Assembly (NCBI GenBank): GCA_003508835.1
Contig: PUFA01000171.1
Coordinates: 3,390,001 to 3,454,000, forward strand
DNA from: Eonycteris spelaea
Lineage: Eukaryota > Chordata > Mammalia > Chiroptera > Pteropodidae
DNA length: 64,000 bases
Direction: 5' to 3'
Below the pieces are notes generated by a model that had not been told where the DNA came from, ran no database searches, and saw only the letters and a program-made list of their open reading frames with translations. Below are positions 22,191 through 34,068 of the stretch, piece after piece. Position numbers and translations under genes: made by a program. Positions within the stretch are counted from its first letter, which is position 1, and each line of letters starts with the position of its first letter.

Positions 22191-23089
22191 CTGTTCTTCT
22201 TCCCATCATGGAATTTCCTTATAGTCCTATTTTTCTTCCCAGTTGGTACCATTCATTGATCAAGGAAGGGATGACTCAGTAGAACTCATATAAGAAAGGA
22301 ATTCAGGCATAAGACTTAAGACTTGGAAGAAAACTTAGTCAGAGTTTTTCTCCCCAACAGACATCACAGCTTTCTAGGACTAACAAAGAGAGCAAGAAGA
22401 GTTAGAAGGGAAGTGAAGTGGTTAGACACTGGAGCAACTGAGTCTTACATGGGGCAAGATGGAAGCTCCAGATGGGCTTAGGCGTTCGAGAGCAGCAAAT
22501 ATATGGGCCCTGACCCCACACAAGAGTCCAGGGAATTGGTTCAGTCCAGAGTTGCTGGGAACCCAGCACAACATTAAAGTCAAAGCAATGTCTGTGTAGT
22601 GCATCTAGGTAGGAGATGCTTTCCACCAATTCTCTCCACAGAGGCAGAATGCATCTGGTCAAGCTAAGAGCACATAGACACCGATGGATCTGAGAAAGCT
22701 GCAGAGACCACTGTCCCAGCTTCGATGGTGACTAGACACCAGCGTGGGAAGATGGTAACATGGAAACCAAAGGTGCATCTTTACCTGACCTCTCTACCGC
22801 CCTCCCCCCCCCCACCCACACACACTGCCTGTGCCCGTGGCAACTCAGCTGCAACCCCAGAAGATGGAGGAGACGCTGCGAGGGCCGATGTTAAGGTTAA
22901 GGTGCTCTCTCCTGGCTGAATGAGGTCTCCAAACAGAAATTACAGCTAGTTTTTAAGAAAGAAACATAATTGTGTTTGCGGCTCAAAATTTGTGCCCACC
23001 AAAATTACAAAATGCTTCGCTCTGTGCCGAGCACATGGGAGCTCAAAAATGGTGGCTGTTTTAACTTTGTTTTTTGTTCTATGTGCTGG
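22191..23089. other. unassigned non-coding stretch
   Basis: Contains a C-run merging into a CA tract (about 22,801-22,826). No repeat family or exon is recognised. Confidence 0.45.
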
Positions 23090-23500
23090 TAGAAAATAGA
23101 GGAGAGGATATTATTTTAGGGAAGGGTCTAGAGAAGGTGTCTTAGAGAGGTCTGAAGAATATGCATGAGCTTATTGGGGTAAGAGGAGGGAACAAAAGGG
23201 CAGAACAAAAGGACAGAACATTTGAAGGTTCTGAAGCATCAACTAGCACAGGCCAATTGGGGAACTGTGAGCACCATGGCTAAGCATGGCAGGTGGCAAA
23301 TGATGTAGGTGGAGATGGGAGCTGAGGCAGATGACGGAAGTGTGCCTTCCGGCCATCTTCAGGAGTTAGACTTTATCTTGTAGGGAATGAGAAATCACTA
23401 AACATTTTATGGCCGTGTCATGATCAGATCTGCGCCTTCAAGAAGTCATGCTGTTGGCATGTGGAGGAGGGATTGAATGGGAGGTGCTGGGTTCATTGAT
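23090..23500 (-). repeat. L2 LINE fragment (antisense)
   Basis: Reads as antisense L2: 'gaaggtgtcttagagaggtctgaagaatatgcatgag', 'aagggcagaacaaaagg', 'ttgtagggaatgagaaatcac', 'ggccgtgtcatgatcagatctg' and 'tgtggaggagggattgaatggg'. A 14-bp tandem doubling lies at about 23,192-23,219. Confidence 0.82.
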
Positions 23501-23549
23501 TTTGACCATAATGCCCAACGTAGAATCCCACTCCGTGGGGCCAGCATCT

Positions 23550-23795
23550 CATCGTGGTTAAGACTGTAGTGTTTGGGAGCAGAATACTTATTTAGATTTT
23601 GGCCGCAGCACCTACTATGTGACCTTGGGCTGCTCGTGAACCTGCTCCATCGGCTCTCTCATTTGTAAAATAAGAGCTAAAAATTGAAGCTGAGTTGTAG
23701 GGCTGCTGGAGTTTCAGCTGTAATACTTCATATGAAGCACTTAGAATACTACCTGTCATAAAGTAAGTGCTTATTGAATTTTAGCACTTATTAAT
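23550..23795 (+). repeat. MIR SINE, full length
   Basis: From 'catcgtggttaagactgtagtgtttggg' through 'tgtgaccttgggctgc' and 'ctctctcatttgtaaaataagagc' to the tail 'tacctgtcataaagtaagtgcttattgaat'. Confidence 0.9.
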
Positions 23796-24689
23796 TAGGT
23801 TGCACTTAAAATCATGATTAACTTTGAGGGAGAATGATGATTATGTCTGCTACTCATGGTACGCATGATATTCATTTAAATTTTGGTCACAGAGCAAAAT
23901 TTTGGGAAGAAGATCCTCTAAATTCACTTGTAAAAGGTACAGGTCAAACTGCAATTCAAACAACTAAACTTCACCAGCTTTAAAGTGATTGTAGTTGTTT
24001 GTGCTGGAGAGAGTGTTTTTCCTCTTCAACCCTGAAGCTCAGAACAGGGTTGGTGTGAACTACTAACAGCTGCCCTCTCCCATTAGCCATAGAAAACTTC
24101 TGGAAGAAGGTGAAATGTGCTTGGTATGTGAAGGGCATTTGACTCTTGGAAAAAGACATGCGATCTAGGTGACAATGAGTACTGACAGTCAGAATCCTGA
24201 AAGGTAAAATTCTACAAGTGACCGTCCCTTAGCTGCATGGGTTCAACAGGAGTGCATTCAAATACTGATACTGTCCTTGTCACTGGAGAGAATGTGCACA
24301 AGGGAAGTGGGGAGATGGTGTGGGCAAGGCAGACAGGACTGAGCCAACCAGCATTCTCAATTTAACTTGTGCCTGAGCTGAAGTGTGACATTATTTTCTG
24401 TGAAGGGAAATGAGTGTTTTAATTTATAGTGTCCAAGAAGAATAAGAACTGAGAACTGAAATCTTCCCTGGGACATAATTCTATATCTTCTGATGGGAGC
24501 TATAAACCTTTTACCCTCTTCCCAGAAGAATATTCATATGTTTCTGATGATACAAATAAAGATAAATAAGACTTTGGGGGAGGTGTGAGGCCGCAGAAAC
24601 AGAGAGAGAGAGAATTTGGCGCATTTCCTGTCACTGATTTGCAAATTGTATTTTAACAAAAACTGCTTCCCTGATCGCTTGCATGATGA
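23796..24689. other. unassigned non-coding stretch
   Basis: No repeat or exon is recognised. A (GA)n tract lies at about 24,601-24,614. Confidence 0.45.
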
Positions 24690-24900
24690 CCGGTTGGGAA
24701 GAGCCATTGAGACAGTGCAGGAGATGAGATATAAAAAGGGAGAAAGACTGGGCAGAATAGACTTGGGATGGAAAACAACTGTATGCCTGGAGGGCAGCAG
24801 GTGAAGGGTTTTAAAACCAAGGTGAGATATCAGGATCTAACCATATGTGATATATACCGAGAGCAGAACTGGAAATGGAGATGGGTGATACTGTTATAAA
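24690..24900 (-). repeat. possible L2 fragment (antisense)
   Basis: Blocks like 'ggagggcagcaggtgaagggttttaaaaccaaggtgagatatcaggatct' echo antisense L2 (gagggttttgagcagaggagtgacatgatct). It is truncated by, or lies next to, the LTR that starts at 24,951. Confidence 0.5.
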
Positions 24901-24950
24901 TTGAGGTACGAATTGAACAAATTGATTTACCTATAGAAATCTATACTAAT

Positions 24951-25433
24951 TGTTAGGTAGCTAGTCATACATGAGTGACAGGGGGAACAAAGGAAAAGAG
25001 ACTGCCCAAAGAACACCCCAGTGGTGGTAGAATTCAGGGTAAGCGCATGCGCAGTAGGCAAAGCATTATATAGCAGGTGTCAATCAAAATGACCTCACTT
25101 GCCAATCACCTAGGAAGGCCTTTGGAACCACCCATCACAGCCCAAATATAATGCAGACATTCCCACTTCTGGGGTCTTTTTGTGTTCGTTATCGTGATGG
25201 TTGTTACAGCACTCAGTTACAGCTCTTTGCTAAATCCATGCGTCTGCTTAGGGTGTGCTTTGTCTTTCTAAAATATACTTTTAGTAAATCTTTTCTAAAT
25301 CTTGCTGACCTGTGATTCTTCACTCCATCAATGAGGAAGAACCGAGGAAAAATGCTAACTACATTTCTATGCTGTTACCCCGCCCCAAGCTGTCCAGGTG
25401 ACACCGAAGTGCAAATTGGCCCCAATGGTAACA
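24951..25433 (+). mobile_element. class-I ERV (ERV1-like) solo LTR
   Basis: A 483-bp element begins TGTTA and ends TAACA, a perfect 5-bp inverted terminal repeat. It is flanked by the direct repeat TAAT (24947-24950 and 25434-25437). A 4-bp duplication fits gammaretrovirus-like ERV1. Inside are a CCAAT-like 'ccaatcacc', a 'tataatgcag' TATA-like block (about 25,148), and an AGTAAA variant poly(A) signal (about 25,283) followed by a T-rich stretch, so transcription runs left to right. No gag, pol or env lies alongside, so it is a recombined solo LTR. A perfect NRF1-type palindrome lies at 25,043-25,052. The family name is unknown to me. Confidence 0.82.
25043..25052. promoter_or_regulatory. NRF1-type palindrome inside the LTR
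   Basis: GCGCATGCGC with flanking A and A matches the NRF1 consensus (YGCGCAYGCGCR) almost perfectly. Both of its central CpGs have survived, although they lie in a methylation-prone LTR. The motif is seen; binding is inferred. Confidence 0.65.
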
Positions 25434-25437
25434 TAAT

Positions 25438-26589
25438 GACTAAAAGTGTCATGTTATTCCACTGCTTACAAACCTATTGATTCATTGTAAAGAACTGCCT
25501 CCCTGACCCAAATTCCTTCTTTTTTTAATCACTCATTGATTTGGCACTTCTGGTCTTTGCATTGTATCAGAATTTTAGGCCTTTCAAAAAGGACATCTTA
25601 TTAATTAATAAAATTAATACCTGTTCTTCCTAAGGCTGTGTTATTTGAAGTCTTGACGACATATAAGTTTTTAAATATTTAAATGTCATCATCATGGCAC
25701 ACACTGTTCTAAAAACAACCCAATGCTACAGAAGTGTAACTTCAAGAGACGAAAACAAGAAAAGTTGCTATAGGGTAAAACTGCTTGATATTGCTGAAAT
25801 GTAGATGACTTACTCTGACGATTAACTGCTACTGAGGCTTAGACAATAGGGTATTTAATTTCTACTTAGTTTTCAAAAGGAATTAAATTTTATTTGGTGC
25901 TTTGGGCTTTAAAAAAAAATCACCTTATCTTCATTTGTAAACTTATTTTCGAAAATAAATTTCCACTAGCTAGTTGGCAGCTTCATCGTCTTGAAGTATT
26001 AGCTTCCCCGGCTTTCAAAAGAAAAACAGAAATTAAACGCAGGTCCTGTTTACCTTTTTGGCAGTCTCACTTTAACTGTTGACTTAAAGATGCCCATTCA
26101 GCTCACCTTATTCTTTAAAAACCCACAATTATCAGGTTTTTAAAAAGATTCTAGCCACCAAACACCATGATAATAGTTCATTTTCTAGGCTCTCTTTCAT
26201 TTGCCTTGAGTCACAGAGTTTTATTTTATATTTTCACATGTAGATTCAAAGCAAGGAGACACTTTCTTTACTTTCCAGCTTATTTGCTTTTAAGCACAAC
26301 TTTCTCTCAGTAGGTGTTCAGGACGCAGTTCCACTCTAAGCCTGAGGTCAGTGTTATTCCGCATACTTCAGTGCTCTTGCCTAGGAACCAGAAGATAAGA
26401 TGGGAGAGGAAATTTATTTTTAAAGTTCCTGTAATCAGCACCTTTGAGAGATGTCCAAAGTATGCCTGCATTGGCTCAAAGCAAGAAGGTAGCAGGCTCC
26501 TGGGCAGATTCTGCAGGCTGCGGGTGGCCAGTTTGGGGTGGGAGACTAGCAAGAGCTGAGCCGCAACCCATCGGTAACAGCGACAGCCA
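25438..26589. other. unassigned non-coding stretch
   Basis: No repeat or exon is recognised. Overlapping 81-codon frames on both strands at 26,307-26,559 are mirror shadows of each other and have no features. Confidence 0.45.
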
Positions 26590-26760
26590 TCATTTATGTT
26601 GTGCCTAGCATTATTATATCTACACTATTTTATAGGTTAGAAAATGAATCTCAGATTTCAAGTAACTTGCAAGGTCCAACAATGGAGAAGGGGCAGAATG
26701 AAGAATCCAAGAGGTCTGCCCGTGCCTAATTCTTACACCACTCTGGATGACCAAGATCAC
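26590..26760 (-). repeat. MIR SINE
   Basis: Reverse-complement MIR, diverged: 'catttatgttgtgcctagcattatta', then 'tataggttagaaaatgaatctcag', then 'aagtaacttgcaaggtccaac', then 'cctaattcttacaccactct'. Confidence 0.75.
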
Positions 26761-27129
26761 ACTGCAGGTTGCATTACTTTAATAAGATGACAAGGTTTTG
26801 TTGTCTCTTAGTGAGTGAATGAAAGCGGACATATCCGTTCTCTGTAGGCAAAGACATTATTGCCATTGAGAGCACCGAGAAAGCTACTTAAAAACCTTTT
26901 TTTCCCTCATAAATCTAATGGAGGATGAGCAAAGCCCAGATCTCTCCAGAGTGATCTTTTCCCTCAGGAAATGAAAAGTTACTATATTTTTTCCTTCAAA
27001 AATTGTGCCTTTTACCGAATGAAGGGCACGTAAGTTTACCTGATTCCATCCTTATTGACTCAGCAATGAGGGACAGAGTTTTCCTAACTATCTTTAATGA
27101 GTCCAATAATTAGCCTTTTGCAAGCATGC

Positions 27130-27490
27130 CTTGGTTTCCCTCCTTGACACTTTACTCACCTTTTTCCTTTGTCTCAGTTGAATTCTTCCCTCAACCCCAA
27201 TCTCTACTAAGGAAATTCTAGCCATTCTCCTAGGACTGCAAAATGTATTCCTTTCTCAATGAAACTCCTCTGATCCTTAATTAACCAAAAGCAATTTCTC
27301 CTCCTCTGAGTTTTCAATAATATATCATTCAATCATCAACTACAGCTCTTACCTTGAACAGAGCCATTGGTACCATTAAAACAAAAATTTCCCCATCTGG
27401 ACTAAAAGTGTTTCCGGAACAGGGACTACGTTTCATTTATCTCTGATGCCCACATGCAGAGCATATGTCAGTATTGAGTCAATTAATGTT
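27130..27490 (+). repeat. possible L2 3' fragment
   Basis: Diverged L2-like order: a 'cttgacactttactcacctttttcc' block, then 'ggaacagggactacgtttcatttatctctgatgcccacatgcagagcatatgtcagtattgagtcaattaatg', which parallels the L2 end (gggcagggactgtgtctgtcttgttcactgctgtatccccagcacctagaacagtg). Confidence 0.5.
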
Positions 27491-27559
27491 CTTAGGTCAT
27501 TATGCACATGCCCATCATCTTATTTTTTGAGTCCAGGTTGTTTTTTTCTCCCTTGGTTT

Positions 27560-28020
27560 ACGTAAGTTTCAGTCTTTTAAGACCTTCCCCCATTGCTTTA
27601 GCCACTTCCTCCACAAATTTATGAACTAAATTTTGGTGCTTATCATACACTACTTGGAAGTATTATTTGTTTTGTTATATGCATGACCTGTATTCCCAAT
27701 TAGAGCTACTCCTGAGCTAATGTCTGTATGGATCCTATTATCTTTTTTATTATTGACAACAACTCATTTATTGAATCAGTGTCTTGGGCACTCTTCTGGG
27801 TGCTTCATTTACCTTATTCTGTCCCTTATAGAACTTTAGGGTCCCTTGACTTTGATTCTCAGCTTGTATTAGCCTTCAGCCTTCTCTGCTGTAATATATA
27901 CTTCAGGGTTTTGGCAACTAGATGGTAAGATTCTGGATGGCGGGATCAATATCTTATTTCTGAGAACCTATAGCATCTAGTTCAGTGCATGATAGAGAAT
28001 AGATCCCCAATAAATACTCC
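27560..28020 (+). repeat. possible L2 3' fragment
   Basis: The end 'ctagatggtaagattctggatggcgggatcaatatcttatttctgagaacctatagcatctagttcagtgcatgatagagaatagatccccaataaat' follows the L2 3' terminus. The upstream part is too diverged to place. Confidence 0.6.
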
Positions 28021-29739
28021 ATTGGAGCTTTGAAACTACTGAGTTTACAAAACAAAAATGCTTTAAAACTTATTTTTAGAAATACCAGTGGGAATCGCAT
28101 ATTACTTGTTATCAAGTGAGGACCCTTCCTCTATCAGTATTAGAACTGTAAGACTAGGAATTCTGCTATTTTTTAAAATCTAGCATGAGATCCCTACTCT
28201 TCATTAAATAGATATGTTTTAGGTAAAAGAATGAAAGCTTCTGCTAAGCATCTTGACTTTGAGCTTTCTTCCCACTCCCTGCCTGCACCCCACCTTGTTT
28301 ATCTCTGGTCTGTATTCATTTGTATTTGTGTTTGAAGGCAGCATTGGTCTCCTCTTCATGTACTAAAATGAAAAGATCTGATGGGAACTTAAAAGCTCCC
28401 CCACAGGAAACTGTCTGAGTCCGTGATTTACATCCCTGGTTTTCTTATTAACTAACTGCCAGGTTTTAGAAAACTGGAGCCAACCCAAGTGGCGACCCTG
28501 GCAGCTGGTACGACATGTGAGACCAGAGACAAGTGTGCTGGAGAGTAGAGGGAATGGGGAGGCTGGGTGGGTAGGAGGAAATGGCTCCTGGAAATCTGAT
28601 GTGAAAGGATAGTTCTATGTGGTTACAAGACAACTCACCCTTGATCTCACTTAGAGGGAGAGTCTGCTAAAGGTTCAAGGATAGGATTTTTTCCTCCTTC
28701 ACTTAGAGTATGTAAGAGAGAGGAAAAGATAAATAACCTGGAGAAATGTAAACAGGTGATCACTGTTTGGAAAACAAGTATCTTTTACCTTACACATACA
28801 ATTTTACCTTATTTAAAATTTTTGAGTTCCTTACATATGTGGTAATGAGGACATTATACAGAATTAGAAGCGTCCATCTTTCCCATTTAAACCCAAGAGT
28901 AAAGGGCGATGGGAAGTCATTGGGTGGGTATACAGTTTCGATGTTGCAAGATGAATAGATTCCGGATATCTGTTGCGCAAAAGTGTGAACACACTTAAGG
29001 AAACTTTATACTGATTAGGATGGTAAATTTTATGTTATTCGTTTTTTTTTAAATCACAGTTTTAAAAAAACTTAATTAAAAAAAATAATAAAATGGCCAA
29101 ATACCTTCTGAAGAGGAAAATATATTACTGCTCCTTAATTGTTATTTTATCCCCTCTCCTCCCTCTGTTTTTCTTAGCAAGCTGCCTCACATTTACACAT
29201 AAATAACTTTTCTCTTTGTGTGGGCAAAAGGGAAAAAAAGAGATGAGTTTGCAGAAGCAGGGGAAAAACACTGGTCTTCCTTTTTCATTGGAGGAATGTC
29301 TTTCCGAAACACTGGCCAATAGGATATTTTAAAATTGCTCACGTATACTAGATAATGGCAAGAGACCCTTTAGTAGTCCAAATAACAGATTACAGTAAGT
29401 CATTAAGTCCTTACTACTTGATTCCAAGTCAAATGTCTGATAGAGTCTTAGAGCTAACAGTTGAGTACAATCATGCCAACAGGCAAAATGAGGAACTTAA
29501 GAACCCCAACTCAATTTCCTTCCTAATTCTTTTTTCTGTCCCAAACCCATCCCATTTTTTTCTTTCTTATCCAGTTGGGAGGCTAAGCTATTTATATTGA
29601 TTATTGATTTTAGGGAAGGGACTGTTTTTAAATCTGGCTTAGCTTAGAGTGTTTTCTTTTGGAATGGGTGTTTGTTGACCAAAGCCACAAACAAATGTTA
29701 TTTTAATTTATGCTTCCTTTAGTCCTGCAAATTTAAGAA

Positions 29740-29778
<39 letters not shown>

Positions 29779-30519
29779 GAGGTAATGAGGCAGAATCCTC
29801 TTAATGGCAAGGATATTTTCTCACCAAATTAAAACCCACATATGCTTTAAAAATAATGAAATAAAAGTAGCTTTTCTTGAGAAGTAAATAAATTTTAACG
29901 CAGGAAACTTCCCACACAGTTTGAGCTTCCTGCTCCTAGCAGTGCAGGCTGAGGAGGGAGGCACACGGGGTATTTTCTTTTCTTTGTCCTTAACTTGAAG
30001 TAACAGAATAATGTCCAGTAAGAAAATCTGATCAAAGCACTTAAGACACATGACTGCTAAAGCAATAATCTTAAATGGCAACAGGGATAGATTTCTTTCT
30101 GTTTTACTTCTCTCTGAAATTGCATTACTTTAGTTTATTTTAGCCAAATGAGCTCAGCTTTGTATGAATATCACCTCATTAATATTAACCCCACATATGC
30201 GATTAGACCAGAAAATCTTGCTATGTTCATTTATTTTAAAAAGAGGGTTAAATCGTCTTAACTTTCTCACTGTATCCTTGATGGGAATAGTACACAGAGC
30301 TCCTATTTCCTAGATCAGAACTGTGAAAAACACTCTTTACCTTAAGAGGCCGCGGCATCACATAAATAACACAGTTAATACCAGTTAAACCTGCCCCCCT
30401 CTGGATGTTTCTTCCTGGGTGTGGATTCATCTAATATGCATGTTTCGAGCAACTACTACTATGTCATGGGTGCTGTGTGATGGAATCTTTCTGACAGGTG
30501 GGAAGACTACAGGAAGGCA
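28021..30519. other. AT-rich stretch with a 30-T homopolymer
   Basis: No repeat body is recognised over 2.5 kb. A run of 30 T lies at 29,743-29,772, and A/T-rich tracts lie at about 29,041-29,090. Frames are short, the longest being 86 codons. No exon is identified. Confidence 0.5.
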
Positions 30520-30904
30520 TCCCGGGCCAGAACTGAGGAGTTGTGAAAGGATTCTAAACTGAGGTCTAGAGAAGGAATGGGAGTTAGCTGGGCAAAGAGA
30601 ATGGAGGGAAGAAAGCCTAGCAAGACCCAGGAGTGGGGAGAAACCAGTCTGACTGAAGGAAAGGACAAAGGAAAAAGTGGCAAAGGGGGTGGACAAAGGC
30701 CTGGGTAGGCCCTGGACATGCAAGTCTGGTCAGGTCCTGGTTAGAAGTATGAAGCTTGTCCAGAAGGCAATGTGAAGGCATTGGAAGATTTTAAGTGGAG
30801 GGACAGGATCAGATTCGTGTGGCCACTCATGAGAAAGGGACAAGGCCAGAGACCAGTTAGGGCACAGTCCAGGGAGGACAGCCTGGAGGTGATGTAGTCT
30901 CCGC

Positions 30905-31015
30905 CCCAGGATGGAAGCTCCACCAGGGCAAAGCTTTTTGCTTGGTTTGTTTAGGACATCTCAAGCACCTAGAACGGAAGTGTGGCACACTGTAGGTGCG
31001 CAAATATTTGTTTAA
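30905..31015 (+). repeat. L2 3'-end fragment
   Basis: 'ggatggaagctccaccagggcaaagc', then 'ctcaagcacctagaacggaagtgtggcacactgtaggtgcgcaaatatttgtt': a forward L2 terminus inside an antisense L2. Confidence 0.8.
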
Positions 31016-31113
31016 CAAACAAATCAGCTGAAGTAGAGTAATGCTGGAGGGGATTAAAGGGAGAGGCAGGTGGGGAGAAAATTTAGGAAGTGGAGTGGAT
31101 AGGCCTTGTTAAT

Positions 31114-31690
31114 CTTTCTTGAAACCTTCTTTAAAATATCTTTATTGATTTAAATAGTCATGTTCCTTTGTGTTTTTTTTTTCAAATAAATCTATTTGAT
31201 TCAATATAAAATATCTAAGTTATTTTCAAATAAAATCTTTGCTTTTTTAAAGTGTACAATCAATGTTTTTCAGTAAATTTTTAAAGTTCTGTAACCATCA
31301 CCATAATTCAGTTTTAGGATATTGCCACCACCTCAGAAAGTTCCCTTGCGTCTAATCCCTGCTTGCACCCCTAGGCCCAGGCAATGATGCCTCTGCTGTT
31401 CTCTTCTACAGATTTGACTTTTCTAAATATTTTCAAAAAATGGAAACATACAATATGTTGTCTTCTGCGTCTGGCTTCTTTTACATAGTATAACGTTTCT
31501 GAGGTTTATTTATATCGTAGCATGTTTCAGTAGCACATTCCTTTTCATTGAATAGCATACCATTTTATATATGTCACATTTTGTTTATCCACTTACCAGT
31601 TGGTGGACATTTGCACTGTCCCCACATTTCGTCTGCTATGAATAGTGCTGCTACGAACATTTGTATACAAGTCTCTGAGTGGACAGGCAG
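31114..31690 (-). mobile_element. L1M-type insertion with target duplication
   Basis: Reverse-complement L1 3' region: 'aagtgtacaatcaatgtttttcag', 'ggaaacatacaatatgttgtcttctgcgtctggcttctttta', 'tttgtttatccacttaccagttggtggacattt', 'gaatagtgctgctacgaacatttgta'. It is flanked by near-identical 13-bp repeats (31,101-31,113 and 31,691-31,703, one mismatch, core aggccttgt) and so splits the L2. Confidence 0.85.
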
Positions 31691-31949
31691 AGGCCTTGTA
31701 AATTTTGATTAGAAGGAGGAGGTGGTGAGAAAATGGAGGAGTCAAGGAAAATGCCCATATTTCAGGCTTGGAAAACAGGATGGATGATGATACAATTTGC
31801 TGAAATGGAGAAGACCGGATGAGAAACAGCTTTGCTGGGAAAGATGACCTCAGTTAGGGGCAAGTGCCCGTGAGGCAGGAGCAGGTTTTCCTAGTTGGCA
31901 GGTGGACACGTGGGTCTGGAAATTACTTTCCTCAAAATGTCTATCAAAG

Positions 31950-32475
31950 GCCTTTTTTTTTTTTTTTTTGAGCGGCCTGTTTCATGTTTGACTATTTCTC
32001 TGTAACTGTGGCTCTTCACTATATAAATCTGACCAAAGAAGAAATGCATTAAATACATTCACATTGCTGTGTTGTCATCACTGCCAACCATGTCCAGAAC
32101 TATTTCGTCTTCCCGAACGGAAACCCTGTACTTACTAATCAATAACTCCCTATTTCTCTGCCCATCTCCCCAGCCCCTACCAACCACCATTCTGCTTTGT
32201 TTCTATAAATTTCACAAGTGGAATTATACAGTATTTGTTCTTTTGTGACTGTCTACTTCACTTAGCATAAAATCAAGGTTTATCCGTGTTGTAGATGTGC
32301 CATTATTTCCTTCCTTTTGAAGGCTGAACAATATTCTGTTATGTACACACCACATTTGCTTATCCATTTATCTGTTGATGAACATTTGCTTGGGTGCTTC
32401 TACCTTTGGTATTGTCTGCTCTGAACATGGATGTACAAATATCTCTTTGAGTCCCTTTTTTTCTCAGCATTTCCT
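31950..32475 (-). repeat. L1M-type 3' fragment with oligo(T) head
   Basis: A 17-T run (31,953-31,969) is followed by antisense L1 3'-UTR and ORF2-end sequence: 'ggaattatacagtatttgttcttttgtgactg', 'acttagcataaaatcaaggtttatccgtgttgtag', 'cttatccatttatctgttgatgaacattt', 'ctctgaacatggatgtacaaat'. Confidence 0.88.
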
Positions 32476-33784
32476 TTCAAGAAATTAAAAGATATACAAG
32501 TTGACAGATCTTTATCATACTTTAACTCAGGCAAGCTGTAATACAGAATCACGTGTGATCACAGGACAAGTTCAAGACCATAATGACAAATATCTGAGCC
32601 CAGACTTTCTCCAGCTTTAAGAGACCGTGGGTATCACTGGACTTTTCTTAAACTCCAGACCTACAATGCAGCAAATTGCTCTTTTTTTCTTATTTAGGAT
32701 TTTGGTGATACCACCTTAAATCAACCAGTACTTGAGCCTGAAATTCCCTTATAAAATTCTTTTCTTTTCCTGATAATCCATAGCATGCTGGAAGTGACCT
32801 TGTTCTGTTTGGTTTTGTGATAAGTGTTCAGCGAGAACTTCCTAATGCATTTAATGTTTTCTGTAGAATGCCGGGTCAGGCAGGTCTGCCCTGACGCAGT
32901 TGAATTTACCAGGGCAGCACTTATCAGAATTAAGCTATGGCATGGAGTCAGGATGTCTCACCTGATGGCAGAGAGAGAGAGATTAGACACATGCCAGCAG
33001 ACATCGGAGAGAGGCTTTGAAGGAAGGGGCAAGCTTTGTCCTAGCTCTGTTAACTTGTATCTGCCTCTTAAAACTATCCCGCTCTCCACTCATGAGCAGA
33101 GCAGGCAGCTCATGGGAAATACTGGAACAGGGTGATATTTCCGCTCTCCCAGGCTCACGAGAGACCGAAAGAATTGCCAGGAATTAAGATAATAAAATCA
33201 GCAAGCTTAAATAGACATAAACATCAGAAAACACCATTCTAATCATAAAAGATGTTGCAAAAAGCAGGCAAATCCACAGAAAAGTCCAACACTCCAAGCA
33301 AGGCCCTGTATCTCAGCACCACTGGGGAAGAGAAGCCATGAGGGTCCGGGCGTCAACGGCACTGTGCCTCCGCTGGCTGGCTATTTCTTCTGTGGTCTCC
33401 AAGCTCTAGGTCCTGGGTGCTGAGGGAATGCCACAGCTTCCTGGAACGCCCTCCCAGATGCCCCACCTTCAAATGGTATGGAGGGCGAGGCAAGAAATTA
33501 AACACTAGCTATCATCAATGGTAGAAAGAGAGGAGATCAAAAAAAATTAAGACAAAACAAAGAAACCATGGATCCCAGCCAGGCCTCACTCCCTGAGTAT
33601 GCGCCTCATTGGCAGAGTTGTGGCCGTTCACAGGCTGGAGGTGGTTCTACTAATATGAAGCCAAAGGGCAGAGGCTCATTTATACTCAAGGCCCTCGAGG
33701 CACTATCTTATAGGCAATCAAGCTACCCCACCTATTTCCGGCTGGCACCGGCATCTGTGAGATAGCACCTGAGTCCTCTCTAAG
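32476..33784. other. unassigned non-coding stretch
   Basis: No repeat is recognised. A 103-codon plus-strand frame (32,824-33,135) and a 65-codon frame (33,568-33,765) have no features I can interpret. Confidence 0.45.
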
Positions 33785-33952
33785 CCAAGGTTCTCACTCC
33801 ATACACCTCTGAACCACCTGGGATGCTTTGAAAGCAGAGGCCCAGGACCAACCCCAAATCAACTGAGTCCTAATTTCGGGGGATATCCCAGGCATTGTTA
33901 TTTTTAAAACTCTGCAGATGATTCTCATGTGCAGCTAAGTTGAGAACCACAG
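33785..33952. mobile_element. hAT-Charlie MITE (MER5/MER58-like)
   Basis: About 168 bp with inverted ends around 'aggttctcac' and 'gttgagaacc', and the interior 'gaaccacctgggatgctttgaaa...gcccaggaccaacccc...aatcaactgagtc...cccaggcattgttatttttaaaa...gattctcatgtgcag'. This is the classic internal layout of Charlie-derived MITEs. The exact subfamily is not resolved. Confidence 0.8.
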
Positions 33953-34068
33953 CTGTCAGTCAACGAGGGATTTCAGCTACACAAAATTAAGAAGCATTAT
34001 CAATGAACACTGCATACATTTCACGAGGCTACACAGAGGCTCTTCCAAAGAAATACAGCTTAGGAAGC

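Larger units (their letters stand above)
30520..31931 (-). repeat. L2 LINE (antisense), interrupted
   Basis: Antisense L2 blocks run at 30,520-30,904 ('gtccagaaggcaatgtgaaggcattggaagattttaagtgg', 'gacaggatcagattcgtg', 'gaggacagcctggaggtgatg') and resume at 31,700-31,931 ('ggaggagtcaaggaaaatgcccatatttcaggcttgg'). A forward L2 3' end (about 30,905-31,015) and an L1 (31,114-31,690) interrupt it, giving a three-layer nest that orders the insertions in time. Confidence 0.8.
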
